Assembly: GCF_042100115.1 (NCBI RefSeq)
Contig: NC_091275.1
Location: 2,604,001 to 2,668,000 of the forward strand
Origin: Alternaria dauci
Taxonomy: Eukaryota; Ascomycota; Dothideomycetes; Pleosporales; Pleosporaceae
Length of the DNA stretch: 64,000 nt
Reading direction: 5' to 3'
Part shown: positions 30,919-40,110 of the stretch, piece by piece
How positions within the stretch are numbered: the first letter of the stretch is position 1
How the letters are laid out: every line of letters starts with the position of its first letter
Notes under the pieces: model-generated
What the model was told of the DNA's origin: nothing
The model's database searches: none
What the model saw: only the letters and a program-made list of their open reading frames with translations
Made by a program: the position numbers and the translations under genes

Positions 30919-32503
30919 TCACTTCTGGTTAGGGTGGCGCTCCATCCACTTCCTCTTGCAAGTCGCGTTGCCGAAATGATATGACCCACCGTTGTCGACG
31001 ATGAACTCTGCGACCCTCTTCCAGGCGACTTTCAGGATCTTTTGGTCGAAGCTTAACGAGTACGGATTTTGTAGGTTGCTCTCGATCCTATCAAACTCTT
31101 GCTGAACAATCTCATCCAGAAGCTCCACCTAGCGGTGCGTTAGTATGCTACATATCAAGTAGAGTCTACACAGTGAAACTTACATCAATTTTAGTCCAGA
31201 CGGGCTTCCGGACGCGATCCTTCCTCGCCTTTGTCAAGGACCGGTAGCGTCCTCTTAGAGTCGACTCTGCGGGCTTTTCGCCCACCATCTTGAGTTTGAT
31301 CTCCTTGTACGTTTCTCCTCTCCTTTTGCCCTCAATGAGCACTTGGTCATTGTGCTCTCTCTGAGCTTGCGCAGAAGCACTGCGTGGCACCTGAAACTTG
31401 TCCTGTATACCATTCTGAGTATGGGCGCTCGGGCGCGAGCTGTTCCAAAGCGCCGAACGTCCTCCGGATGTCGCTGGTAGGCTCGTATCGCTACTGGGGT
31501 TGCTGTAAGTCGCAACGTTGCGGGACGTGTAGGATACGTTCGAAGTGCCATACGAGCAGTTTGCGTGGTACCAGGGAGAGTGCCCAGCGCTGTTGTTCTG
31601 GGACTGAGAATACTCAGATCCAGTCTGTTGGTCGTCGTCGAGCGGAGCGATCAGTGCGAGGTCCTGCCTGCTAGAGCCGGTAGCCCGTACGGTAGTCATA
31701 CCCATGCCTGCGCTCGTCCTTGGGAGTCCTGAAAGCCCAGCACTACTATCGATCTTTTGCGTAAGCAACGGCCTGCACGGTGTCAAAAGAGCGGCGTTGT
31801 TGGCGGTCATTGAATATCCGTTCCAGTTTTCGGTTGGTGAGGATTGGTCTAACATAGAACCTGGACTGTATGTGTTCCCAAATTCATCGCTAACGTAACT
31901 CTTCGGTGACGGCGACATGCTCGCGCCTAGGACAGACCTGTCGGCAAGCCCACGAGGCAACCCACTCAGTTCGGCAGACGCCCAAGCCCTTCGCTCATTG
32001 CCGTAGCCCTTGTCAACCGTACTCGGTGTAGCGAATGCTGTGTTGTACACCAGAGCATGGTTTTGATGGAATTGCGATTCCGAGCTCGGTATGATGAAGG
32101 TTGCTGCCTGTTGAAGAGCGTGGGGCCAATCGAATGGAGTATCATAGCTTCCACTCCAATTCTGGCCAGATGGGTATGTGTGGATGTTTGAACTTGGCGT
32201 GGTTGGCGCTGCAGTTGTCGGCTTCGCGTCTTCCTGCTCGACCTGCTGCAACTCCCATGGCTGGGTCTGTATGTAAGCGCTCTCCTTTGCGGCTGTCAGT
32301 TCAGGTACGTCTTCAGCAAGGGCTTCACTTACGGCCATTGACTGCATCATTATTCCAGCGCGGTTATGGAGGTCGACGGTGTGGTTTGTTGGAGAAGCTT
32401 CTGGAGCGTAAGGTAGACAGAGCTGGGTCGGTGCCAGAGATTGGCGATAAATATATTGTTCGTCAAACTTGCAATCCTGGTGGACTTGATGAGCGAGAGA
32501 CAT
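30919..32503 (-). CDS. Putative transcriptional regulator with Myb/SANT-like region
   Basis: Exons 32503-31184 and 31128-30919 are joined at phase 0 by a 55-nt intron (GTAAGT donor, CGCTAG acceptor), giving 509 residues. The first 360 residues are low-complexity and rich in Ser, Pro, Gln, Asn and Tyr, as in activation regions. The conserved part is C-terminal: E-H-N-D-Q-V-L-I-E-G-K-R-R-G-E-T-Y-K-E-I, then K-P-A-E-S-T-L-R-G-R-Y-R-S-L-T-K, W-T-K-I-D-V-E-L-L-D-E-I-V, and V-A-W-K-R-V-A-E-F-I-V-D-N-G-G. These read as two Myb-like helical units with the expected Trp positions. Many copies of this architecture occur in Pleosporales. Targets are unknown. Confidence 0.8.
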
Positions 32504-34686
32504 GAGTCCACACGCGGTATGTGCCTCTTAAAGAGGTCACAATGGCCGCTGATCTTACAATATCCTTCTAGTTGACGTGAATGTGCAATTACGCGAGGTT
32601 GAAATGGGCGAGATACCGTAGCGGTGAAGTGGGCGTGACTGGTGATTGCGGGGTGTTGTGGAGATGTCGAGGTCCACGGGTACGTTGAGCATTCACGAGC
32701 ACGGCGCTCTGTCATTCGCCTGAAGCAGTTGACCGCTTCACTGAATCAAGCGGTGGGAGGACGGAAATTGAGCCAGTACGGGCTCTGCCAAGACTGGTCG
32801 ACGACAGCACCAATGTTGTAATCTCCAGACTTGACGATGTGAATGGCCGGATCCAAGAAGGGAACCTTGAGGCAAGACTATCCCAGCTATCTATACAACG
32901 AAACGGTAAGACGACGCAAGGCACCTAATCGATACGCACTGTTAGTACGCTAGTCGAAACTAATACGTGAAGTGACTGCGGCCTTACCAGAAAATGCCAC
33001 GAGATCTTGGAGAAACTAGTAGCAGCCCAAAGATGGGGGTGATGATCGCATGGACAGGTACAAACACACTAGAGTATCTATCGGCGTACTCTGACTTGCG
33101 GAACGAGTATCTTGGGTAGCAGGCAAAGAAAACGCACAGGATGAACTGTCGACTTGAATCGTGCACTAACAAGACAAAGAGCAAGGATGAAGCCGAAGCC
33201 AATTGACAGTATAGCTCCAATCACATCTGCTTTGATATAGAGAGTTGAGGGACGGCCCTGTCTGTTTATAAACTAAAACAGCCCCAGCTCCCTTGACTGA
33301 GCGATGAGACTCGCGTTTGAAGTATCGCACTACCCATGTCTTGCTATACAATGGTACGCGGGAAGGAAGGGCCTGAGCTTTCGGATAGACCCACTGTCTT
33401 TTGCACGCTGTGGAGGCTCCTGGTACCTAGCCACGCGGGAAGATGGCTGGCTACCCGTATAGGCTAGGCCACTAGTCAGCTGTACAAATCTGCCCGGCGT
33501 GCAAAGGTACTGCTGATAGCAAGCACATCTTCTATCAAGCAACAGCACTGCCCATTCCGACACCGTGAGATGTTCAACGTGGCTAGCTCAAAGAAGGCAA
33601 ATAGCAACTGCCGCACGGCAGTATAGGCCTATGCTCCACTCACGTCGCGGTTGGTAGATCTGTAATGGCGACTTGTCAGCCGTCGAGCCGAGCAAGATTG
33701 CTTGTTCAGTGCTAGCTGAGCTGGCGAGAAATGCCCTACGTCGTCTTGTTTGGCTGGCATACCTAGGGAAGCGAACGGTTATCTGCATGACATAGCTTGG
33801 CAACAAGCCGTCGTGTCTAAATCACAGGTATGCGACCAGCTAAGATGTCACGGTGTGCAGAGATGCAGGTACGTGTGCAATCTGATGCGATAGTGGCCGT
33901 TGGGTTGGCAGGAGCCTCTGGGGTACTGCAGATGCTGTCGGTGATGACGCTCGCGTTACACAAAAAGCCCCCAATCAGCACTATGGCCATTAAATCTTCA
34001 CGGCCCCAGAAATCTTCATCCTCATCCGAACCGAGGTCTTATCGCTGGTGGACGCGGGAAGGCTTGGAAGTGAGTTGATTAAAACTGTCTCAACATCGGC
34101 TACATGCTTTACAGACTCCAATATACCCACGCACGTGGGGGGTAATAACTGACAAATGTACTCCCAATATCCCCAGTTCCCTCGATGCCGTCGGGAGGTC
34201 GCAGTCGAGCGACCTCTGTAAGAACGTGGAACGGGTGAGACATGTGAGACATGCGCAGCTCTGCCCTGTGAATTTATCGGATGACGCATGGTATCGCCCT
34301 GACAGGTCGCGTAGACTTTATCGTGCATACTCTTGCACAAGTCTGGGGAAGCGTGTACCCGTCTCCGGTGGCTACACTACCATGCTTCGTCGTGGGTGGT
34401 ACAGAAACGGCAACCGTGCAGCATGCATACCGTGTGTGAGGAAAATGTGGCCGGGAATACGAGTCCTCAGGCTCGTGCAAGGCGAGTCAGATGTTTGAGC
34501 AGGGAGAGACGTCAGTGAAAAAAACGAGAAAGAGGTAAGAAGACTTGAGAACACAAAAACATGTGCACAAGAGTCGCAGACTTGTCTTGATGCATGTTTA
34601 CCACGAACCACTGCGCAGCTTTGCGCCCTGCCCTCACCATCCCTACGTGCCGACATTCCTGCAAGCCTCCCGATAATGCCTGTCCA
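32504..34686. other. Long intergenic region with fragments of coding-like sequence
   Basis: No intact gene was found in these 2.2 kb, but two patches look coding. On the plus strand about 32711-32891 is open, rich in charged residues (R-L-D-D-V-N-G-R-I-Q-E-G-N-L-E-A-R-L-S-Q-L) and ends at a GTAAGA donor-like site. On the minus strand 33817-33990 encodes a 57-residue ORF with a hydrophobic N-terminus, and hydrophobic frames recur down to about 33000. These may be remains of one decayed membrane-protein gene. The rest shows nothing. Confidence 0.4.
33817..33990 (-). CDS. Small ORF, hydrophobic N-terminus, four cysteines (hypothetical)
   Basis: This is a 57-residue frame from ATG at 33990 to TAG at 33817. 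It begins M-A-I-V-L-I-G-G-F-L-C-N-A-S-V and continues with three further Cys (S-I-C-S-T-P, S-D-C-T-R-T-C-I-S). It could be a small secreted peptide, the first exon of a multi-exon membrane protein (a GTGATT donor-like site lies just before the stop), or a relic. No family was recognised. Confidence 0.3.
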   Translation of the reverse strand: MAIVLIGGFLCNASVITDSICSTPEAPANPTATIASDCTRTCISAHRDILAGRIPVI

Positions 34687-35848
34687 TTAGATCTTAGCCT
34701 TCACGTCACCCGGTGGCAACAGCTCAACGTCCTTCCATGGCAGCCCCAAGTATTCCCACATGTAATGGAATCTGTATAGTAGATCTGTCAGCAGGCCCCA
34801 CAGTTCTCGACCATTCGTTGGTAGTGTTTCAATAGTTTGCATCACATCCCCCATGTACAGCCGTACCCCCGTTCCCGTGGTGGGCGCCCTGACCAACTGG
34901 ACGTGCATAGAGGCCCAGCCCTCTCTATCCGTAGCCGGACATACGAGGATGCCGGTCAAGGGACGGATAGACAGGTTCTAGTGGAGAAGACACGTACCTG
35001 TCACTGCCAAAAAACGGCTCTTCCTCGCCCTTCAAGTTGCGTACGGAGAACCATGGGCAGCCAAAAGCACCATGTCCGAGCGCTTGCTTCGTATTGTCGT
35101 TCAGCTTCTGCTTGTACGGCGGGCTGGATGCTTTGGCCATGATATCCTTGACCTCGTCTGCCGTGAGACGTAGCCCTAGTACCTCTTCAAGGAGCTCTGG
35201 TTTACTGACATCTTTGCCATTCTGCCACATGGCATGGAAGATGTCACGGAAAATGTTGACAAATTTGTCCGGATGCGTGTCCTTCACGGCACATAGCGTC
35301 CGCTGTGGTAGCAGTGAGACGATAGGGAAGAAGTCCGGCGACTTCAGATCAAGAAGGTTGAAGTATTTCTTCGCTCGTGCGCTGTCGTACACGCTGTATT
35401 TCGCTTTTGCGTCGAGGCTCCACGGGGGCTTGTTTCCTGCATTGCGGTGTCAGGATTCCTTTGGTGCAGCTCGTACCGAACTCTTGTGTGGACTGCGTGG
35501 GAGGGGGGGCACGGGGATACGTACCGCTGCCGACGTTGATGCCGCCTAGGAAAACGGGCACTATACTGTATCAAGTCAGTGGGCATGCTTGCTTTTGATG
35601 AAAGCGTAGGGTGGTTGGTAGGGTTTCAGGTCATGGCATTGGCCTTGGGATTCGGCGTGGCAGTGGGTACGCACTCGATCTCTACATTATGCGCTTCAAG
35701 GATCGGTCTCTTTTTCTCGATGTGCTCAAAAGCATAGTATGAGTATGGCGACACTAGTCCGTAATTAGCATGTGATATTCAGATGAGGAGAACGATAGGA
35801 CCTCGGGAGCGTACCGCAGTCGAAATAGCACGTAATTCTTCTTGACAT
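34687..35848 (-). CDS. Glutathione S-transferase kappa-like protein (DsbA-fold)
   Basis: Five exons (35848-35815, 35753-35675, 35565-35525, 35436-34998, 34771-34687) are linked by introns of 61, 109, 88 and 226 nt. Every join keeps phase and the result is 225 residues, exactly the usual length for GST kappa/2-hydroxychromene-2-carboxylate isomerase relatives. Visible marks are I-T-C-Y-F-D-C-V-S-P-Y-S-Y with the family catalytic Ser, V-F-L-G-G-I-N-V-G-S-G-N-K-P-P-W, F-R-D-I-F-H-A-M-W, G-H-G-A-F-G-C-P-W-F and F-F-G-S-D-R-F-H-Y-M-W-E-Y-L-G. It should conjugate or isomerise substrates using glutathione, in mitochondria or peroxisomes in better-studied relatives. The third exon is only 41 nt. The gene diverges from a short-chain dehydrogenase across a MITE-bearing gap. 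Confidence 0.92.
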
Positions 35849-35980
35849 ATTCGCAATCCTTGGATCCGCAGCATGGGAAGTCACGTTAGACCTACCGTAG
35901 CAATCGAAGACGTCGGTCGCGTCTTATTATGCGCGTCGTTGTCGGGGCTGCTCAAGGTCTTGGCTGCCGAGGTCTGTTTA

Positions 35981-36192
35981 TAGTGCCTGTGCGCGTGACG
36001 AGCTAGTTCGCGTAACAAGCCACTTTTTACATATAAATCTCTAATATTAAAGTAAGTATAACTTCTCTAATATAGAGCTTATATTTCTCTATAACTTTAG
36101 TATTAGAAGTTTTTTAAAATACTAAGTATTAGAGATTTATATGTAAAAAGTAGCTTGTTACGCAAACTAGCTCGTCACGCGCACAGGCACTA
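35981..36192. mobile_element. 212-bp MITE with about 70-bp terminal inverted repeats and TA target duplication
   Basis: The left end (TAGTGCCTGTGCGCGTGACG at 35981) and the right end are near-perfect inverted copies for about 70 bases, with only a few mismatches, enclosing a short AT-rich centre. The dinucleotide TA flanks both ends (35979-35980 and 36193-36194), as expected for a Tc1/mariner-type insertion. There is no coding capacity, so it is non-autonomous. It lies 133 bp upstream of the GST kappa start and about 260 bp upstream of the dehydrogenase start. Confidence 0.9.
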
Positions 36193-36450
36193 TAGCGTAG
36201 CTATGGGAGCTTTATCACTAATCAGCACCGCGTATTCACCTCTTGAGTCGGAATGATATAGTTATCCCAAATCCATGGAACTCGTACGCGCGTAATCGCA
36301 GCATAACGCGCACCCTACCGAGGCACCGAGGATGAGAACTGACTACAATGACATTTCTCATTAGGCTTTACAGTCGCCTGTACTGCCAGCCGCAAGCTAC
36401 GGCGCCATCTACGCGACGAAACATTTACGAATAACGTGTCTGTCTCCATC

Positions 36451-37445
36451 ATGTCCAAGTCAAACAAACAAGTCGCGCTCGTCGTCGGCGCGTCGCGGGG
36501 TATCGGTCGGCAAATCGCCATCGACCTCGCAAAAGATGGCTACGCAGGTACGCATCACGACAGCCCCAACCTCAAAAGAGGTAGGGCACTAACAACCAGA
36601 CAGTCGTCGTAGCAGGAAAATCCACTTCCGATGCGTCCAAGTGCTCTCCCTTCCCACCCGACCCAAACTCGACCGAGTCCACCATCTCTACCGTCTGCCG
36701 CGAGATCCACGAGTTGGGCGGCGAAGCCACAGCCATCACCGTTGACACGCGAGACTTTGCGAGCATCGAACGTATGGCGGCCGAGACGATAAAGAAATAC
36801 GGCCGTCTTGATGTACTGGTATATAACAGCGGCGCAATATGGTGGTCAAGCGTGGCCAACACGCCCATGAAGCGTTTCCAGCTCATGCAGCGCGTCAACG
36901 TAGAGGGTCTGTACGGCGTGATACAAGCCTGTCTTCCCCACTTTGAACAAAGTGATGGAAAATGGAAGGGCCGTATCATCATCGTCAGTCCACCGATATA
37001 CTCGCGCTTCTTCCGCGGAAAGACGGCGTACGCAATAGGCAAGGTAGGCATGTCTGTCCTTACCAAGGGCCTAGCAATGGATTTCCAGAGAGAGGGCAAG
37101 AGTGAGATGGCCGTCACGAGCATTTGGCCTGCAGTGAGTATCCAGAGCGGTGCAACACGGAATATTCGAGGCGAAGATCTCAAGGACCTCAGGACAGCGC
37201 ATATCTTTTCGGATGCAGTGTTACAGATGATCAAGGCGCCCGTGGAAGAGGTCAACGGCGAGTTGCTGCTTGATGAGGACTTCTTGAGGACAAAGGGTGT
37301 TAGTGATTTTGACAAGTATAGTTTGATGGAGGGGAGCAAACCAAGGAGAATTATGCCGGCCGAGTTTCCGAATTTGCGGGTCAAGGAGCACGATGATGAG
37401 GGCAGAAGGGTTGATAGTACGAAGCTCAGAGCCTCAAAACTGTAG
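36451..37445 (+). CDS. Short-chain dehydrogenase (HSDL2-like) with peroxisomal SKL signal
   Basis: Exons 36451-36547 and 36604-37445 (56-nt intron, GTACGC donor) give 312 residues. The Rossmann motif G-A-S-R-G-I-G-R is at residues 13-20, the structural Y-N-S-G-A-I (equivalent to N-N-A-G) follows, and the catalytic S-P-P and Y-A-I-G-K (Y-x-x-x-K) are present. It reduces or oxidises a hydroxyl or keto group with NAD(P). The overall sequence resembles hydroxysteroid dehydrogenase-like protein 2. The last three residues are S-K-L, a canonical PTS1 signal, so the enzyme should act in peroxisomes, plausibly on fatty acyl substrates. The HSDL2 sterol-carrier domain is missing. Confidence 0.92.
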
Positions 37446-37512
37446 GCATGCTAGATACAGAAAACCTATACGCTTACGCAGTATGGCCAGCTGGCGACAA
37501 GTACGTGCCAAC

Positions 37513-39201
37513 TTAGCTGCGTCTCAACCACCACTGCAGTTGCCGCTCGATCCCCCTTAGAGCCTTCTCGGCATCAGAGTTAGATTGATTTGCATCAGAT
37601 ACTCCTCCTGCGTGTCCAACATCGTATCCCCTGGACCATCCAGCAGCATCGCCGAGTCGCTTTCCCTCGGCCAGACCTGCATCATGACCTTCGCTATAAC
37701 CTTCCTGATAAGTCTCGTCATATCTGACCTCACCACCGCATCGCTGTCCTTTTGCCAATCCTTCGTTGCAGCCTTTTGCGTAGCCTTTCGCGTAGCCTTT
37801 CGCGTAGCCTTTCTGGTGACCTTGCGAATGCCCAGCGTAACGACCTTTTTCATAACCTGTCGTGTGAATATCGTCGCACTTCTTGTTTGCACCATCTTCA
37901 TAACCCGCCTCATAACCTGCGTCATAACCCTCCTCGCGGGACTCACGCTTTGCTTCAATAAGTCTGAGCTGATGTTCCTGTCGGGCGTCCATCATCCCCA
38001 TGCTATAGGCGCGTCCGTCTTCTTCTGATTTTCCCTGAGCTTAGCCCTCTTTGTAACCCTGACGCTGACCTTCCAGCTTGCCTTCAGCCTTTATGCGCGC
38101 AACATTTTCAACCTCACGAGCTTCAAAGTCTTGCTTCAATAGCGTCCAGTTGCTGTGCTTCGCTTCGGCTAGCATGTCGGGCTTGATCTGTTCGATCTTT
38201 TCTTGAAGGAACACTTCCATGATAGCTCTCATCTCTGTTGCAGTCAGTTCTTTGCCCTGCTTGAGCCGCCACTCTTGTTTCTCGGCGAGGAAATGTTCTT
38301 TTTCATCATTCAGTACTGCTTGCTCCTGCTGCCTCTGGATAAGAAGAGCAGCAGCTTGCGCCTCTTGTTCTCGCACCACCGCGCTCTGCTCAGCGAACTC
38401 GCGATCGTTCTCGTCTCTCTTGTTGTTAGTCTCCTGGATGAGATCCGTGAGTTTATTGATAGGCTGACAATACTGCTGCTCCCATTTGTCGAACGCCGAT
38501 TGTGGCGTATTCTTGCGCGCTGTCAAGTTTTGTCTACCACGTTCAGCTTTGTCGATCTTGTCTGCCACGTCTGTGACTGCATCGCAAAGGTCTTTGTATG
38601 TCTTTGACTTTTCCTACATGCGTGCTAGTCTCGCTACAGACGCTTTGAAATCTTCTTTTCGCTTCTTCAAATAAGCAATCCTCACCTCAACTTCCCTCCT
38701 CTTTATGCTTATGTTCTGTCTGACATCCGCAACCTTCTCATCGACCATGGCGTTTACTTTCTCTTCGAACTCTTTGCGTACTGCACTCAACTGATCAGCG
38801 GCTTTATTACGATCTACCACTCGCGCCATCTCGGTGTTCACTAGTATCCTCTCCTGATCCTTCATATGCTTTTCGAGATATTCCATGTAGTCATGGCACC
38901 GCTCGATCTCTCGGTGGAGACTTGCATTAGGCACTTTTTGGAATATCGGTCGGACAGGTCGAGACGGTCGATCGGCCAGAATGTTTCGAGTTCCGGTCTT
39001 CGTAGATATAACTTTGCCATCTAGATTGGGTCAGATGACGGGGATTGCATGAAGGCAGTCGGATATTGTCTCACCTTGCTTGATAGTGACCCATTGGCCA
39101 CCACTGTTGCCTCCAGTGATGCCAGTGGTAGTAGCTGCAGAGATAGCATGCGCCTGGGAGCTAGTGCCGCCTGTACTGTCGAGTGTGGTGAGTCCAGACA
39201 T
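37513..39201 (-). pseudogene. Coiled-coil protein with deca-GX3 (Yae1-like) repeats, two in-frame stops
   Basis: Exon 1 (39201-39075) joins exon 2 from 39020 across a 54-nt intron (GTGAGA donor). The single long frame to 37513 would encode about 545 residues but is broken by TAG at 38614-38616 and TAA at 38041-38043. Coding character is unchanged on both sides of each stop: A-R-M-stop-E-K-S-K-T-Y-K-D-L, and Y-K-E-G-stop-A-Q-G-K-S-E-E-D-G-R-A. The middle is strongly coiled-coil. The end carries repeating G-Y-x-x-G units (Y-E-A-G-Y-E-D-G, K-G-Y-A-K-G-Y-A-K-G), the pattern of Yae1/Lto1-type deca-GX3 proteins. Both stops could arise from Gln codons by one C-to-T change. It looks like a recently broken gene; readthrough or sequence error are the alternatives. 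Confidence 0.75.
37771..37813 (-). repeat. 12-bp tandem repeat coding for Gly-Tyr-Ala-Lys
   Basis: Three to four nearly perfect copies of a 12-bp unit (GCCTTTCGCGTA on the plus strand) encode the G-Y-A-K repeats of the deca-GX3 region. The near identity at DNA level implies recent slippage. Confidence 0.85.
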
Positions 39202-40110
39202 TGTATCTCACTCGCATTTACGCATCCAGCTTCAGGTAAGAGAAAGAAAGTAAGTAAATGAAGATCCTGAATCTTGAGTCAAGCAAGGCGTTATGGCACC
39301 CTTGGAGCCAGAGGCCTCAAATCGGGTAAGAGGAAGGTGAAGCAAGATCCGGAGCGCGTGAAGGTGAGATCTAGTGATGTAGTAGAAGAGGAAGGAACGA
39401 TGCTTGGCGCGCAAACGTGCTAAACAAGAAGGCCACGCAAGCTGATGTTGATCGGGAAACATCCCCAAGACTGCGATATTTTCAGCCGTATGCAGCTAAT
39501 TGTGGAATGATGGCGAGTTACCACTTCCCAATCTTCACATGTTCTGGTGTGCACGCGACAGACACAGTAAGTGGTCTTGAGTCCACGGGATTTCTACCAG
39601 AGTAGAAGAGGCAGCACAACGACAGACACGAAAACAGGCAAGAGAAGAAGACATCGGAACGACGAAGTGAATAGTCATGCATTAGGCCCATCCATCTCTC
39701 CTGTTCGTTCAATCCATTAAACCCCCAACCCCGATAATTACTCCTTCATGATCTGTGGAGATTGCATACCTTGCCACCCAAGCACTCCGTCCACCAAACC
39801 ATTCATATGCCAATGCCCAGTAAACACCATGCTTGCTTTAAGAGAAACAATGAATAGCAAAAAAAGTGACGGGTTCTACTAGTACATGGGAGCGTATGTA
39901 GATGCAAGAATCAGCCATAGAGGGCTGGAGACGCTCAATTACAGAGATCTTGTAGAAGGGTATAAACGCAGTAACATGTATGCCAAAACGATATATGCAT
40001 ATGCAAAACTCAAGACGATGTGATTACAATCTGCGAGACAGGAAATCATTGGTATGTGCGGCTTGTGGAGGTCTCGTGATGACGATCAAGAGGGAGCTTG
40101 GAGTCTCCAT
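39202..40110. other. Intergenic region
   Basis: This is 909 bp between the promoter side of the broken coiled-coil gene and the 3' end of the next minus-strand gene. Apart from AT-rich stretches near 39830-40030, nothing was seen. Confidence 0.45.

Noticed and set aside
37585..38028. Plus-strand hydrophobic-looking ORFs opposite the coiled-coil gene
   Set aside because: Reverse-complement shadows of the G-Y-x-x-G repeats. Repeating hydrophobic residues arise from complementing Lys/Glu/Tyr codons.
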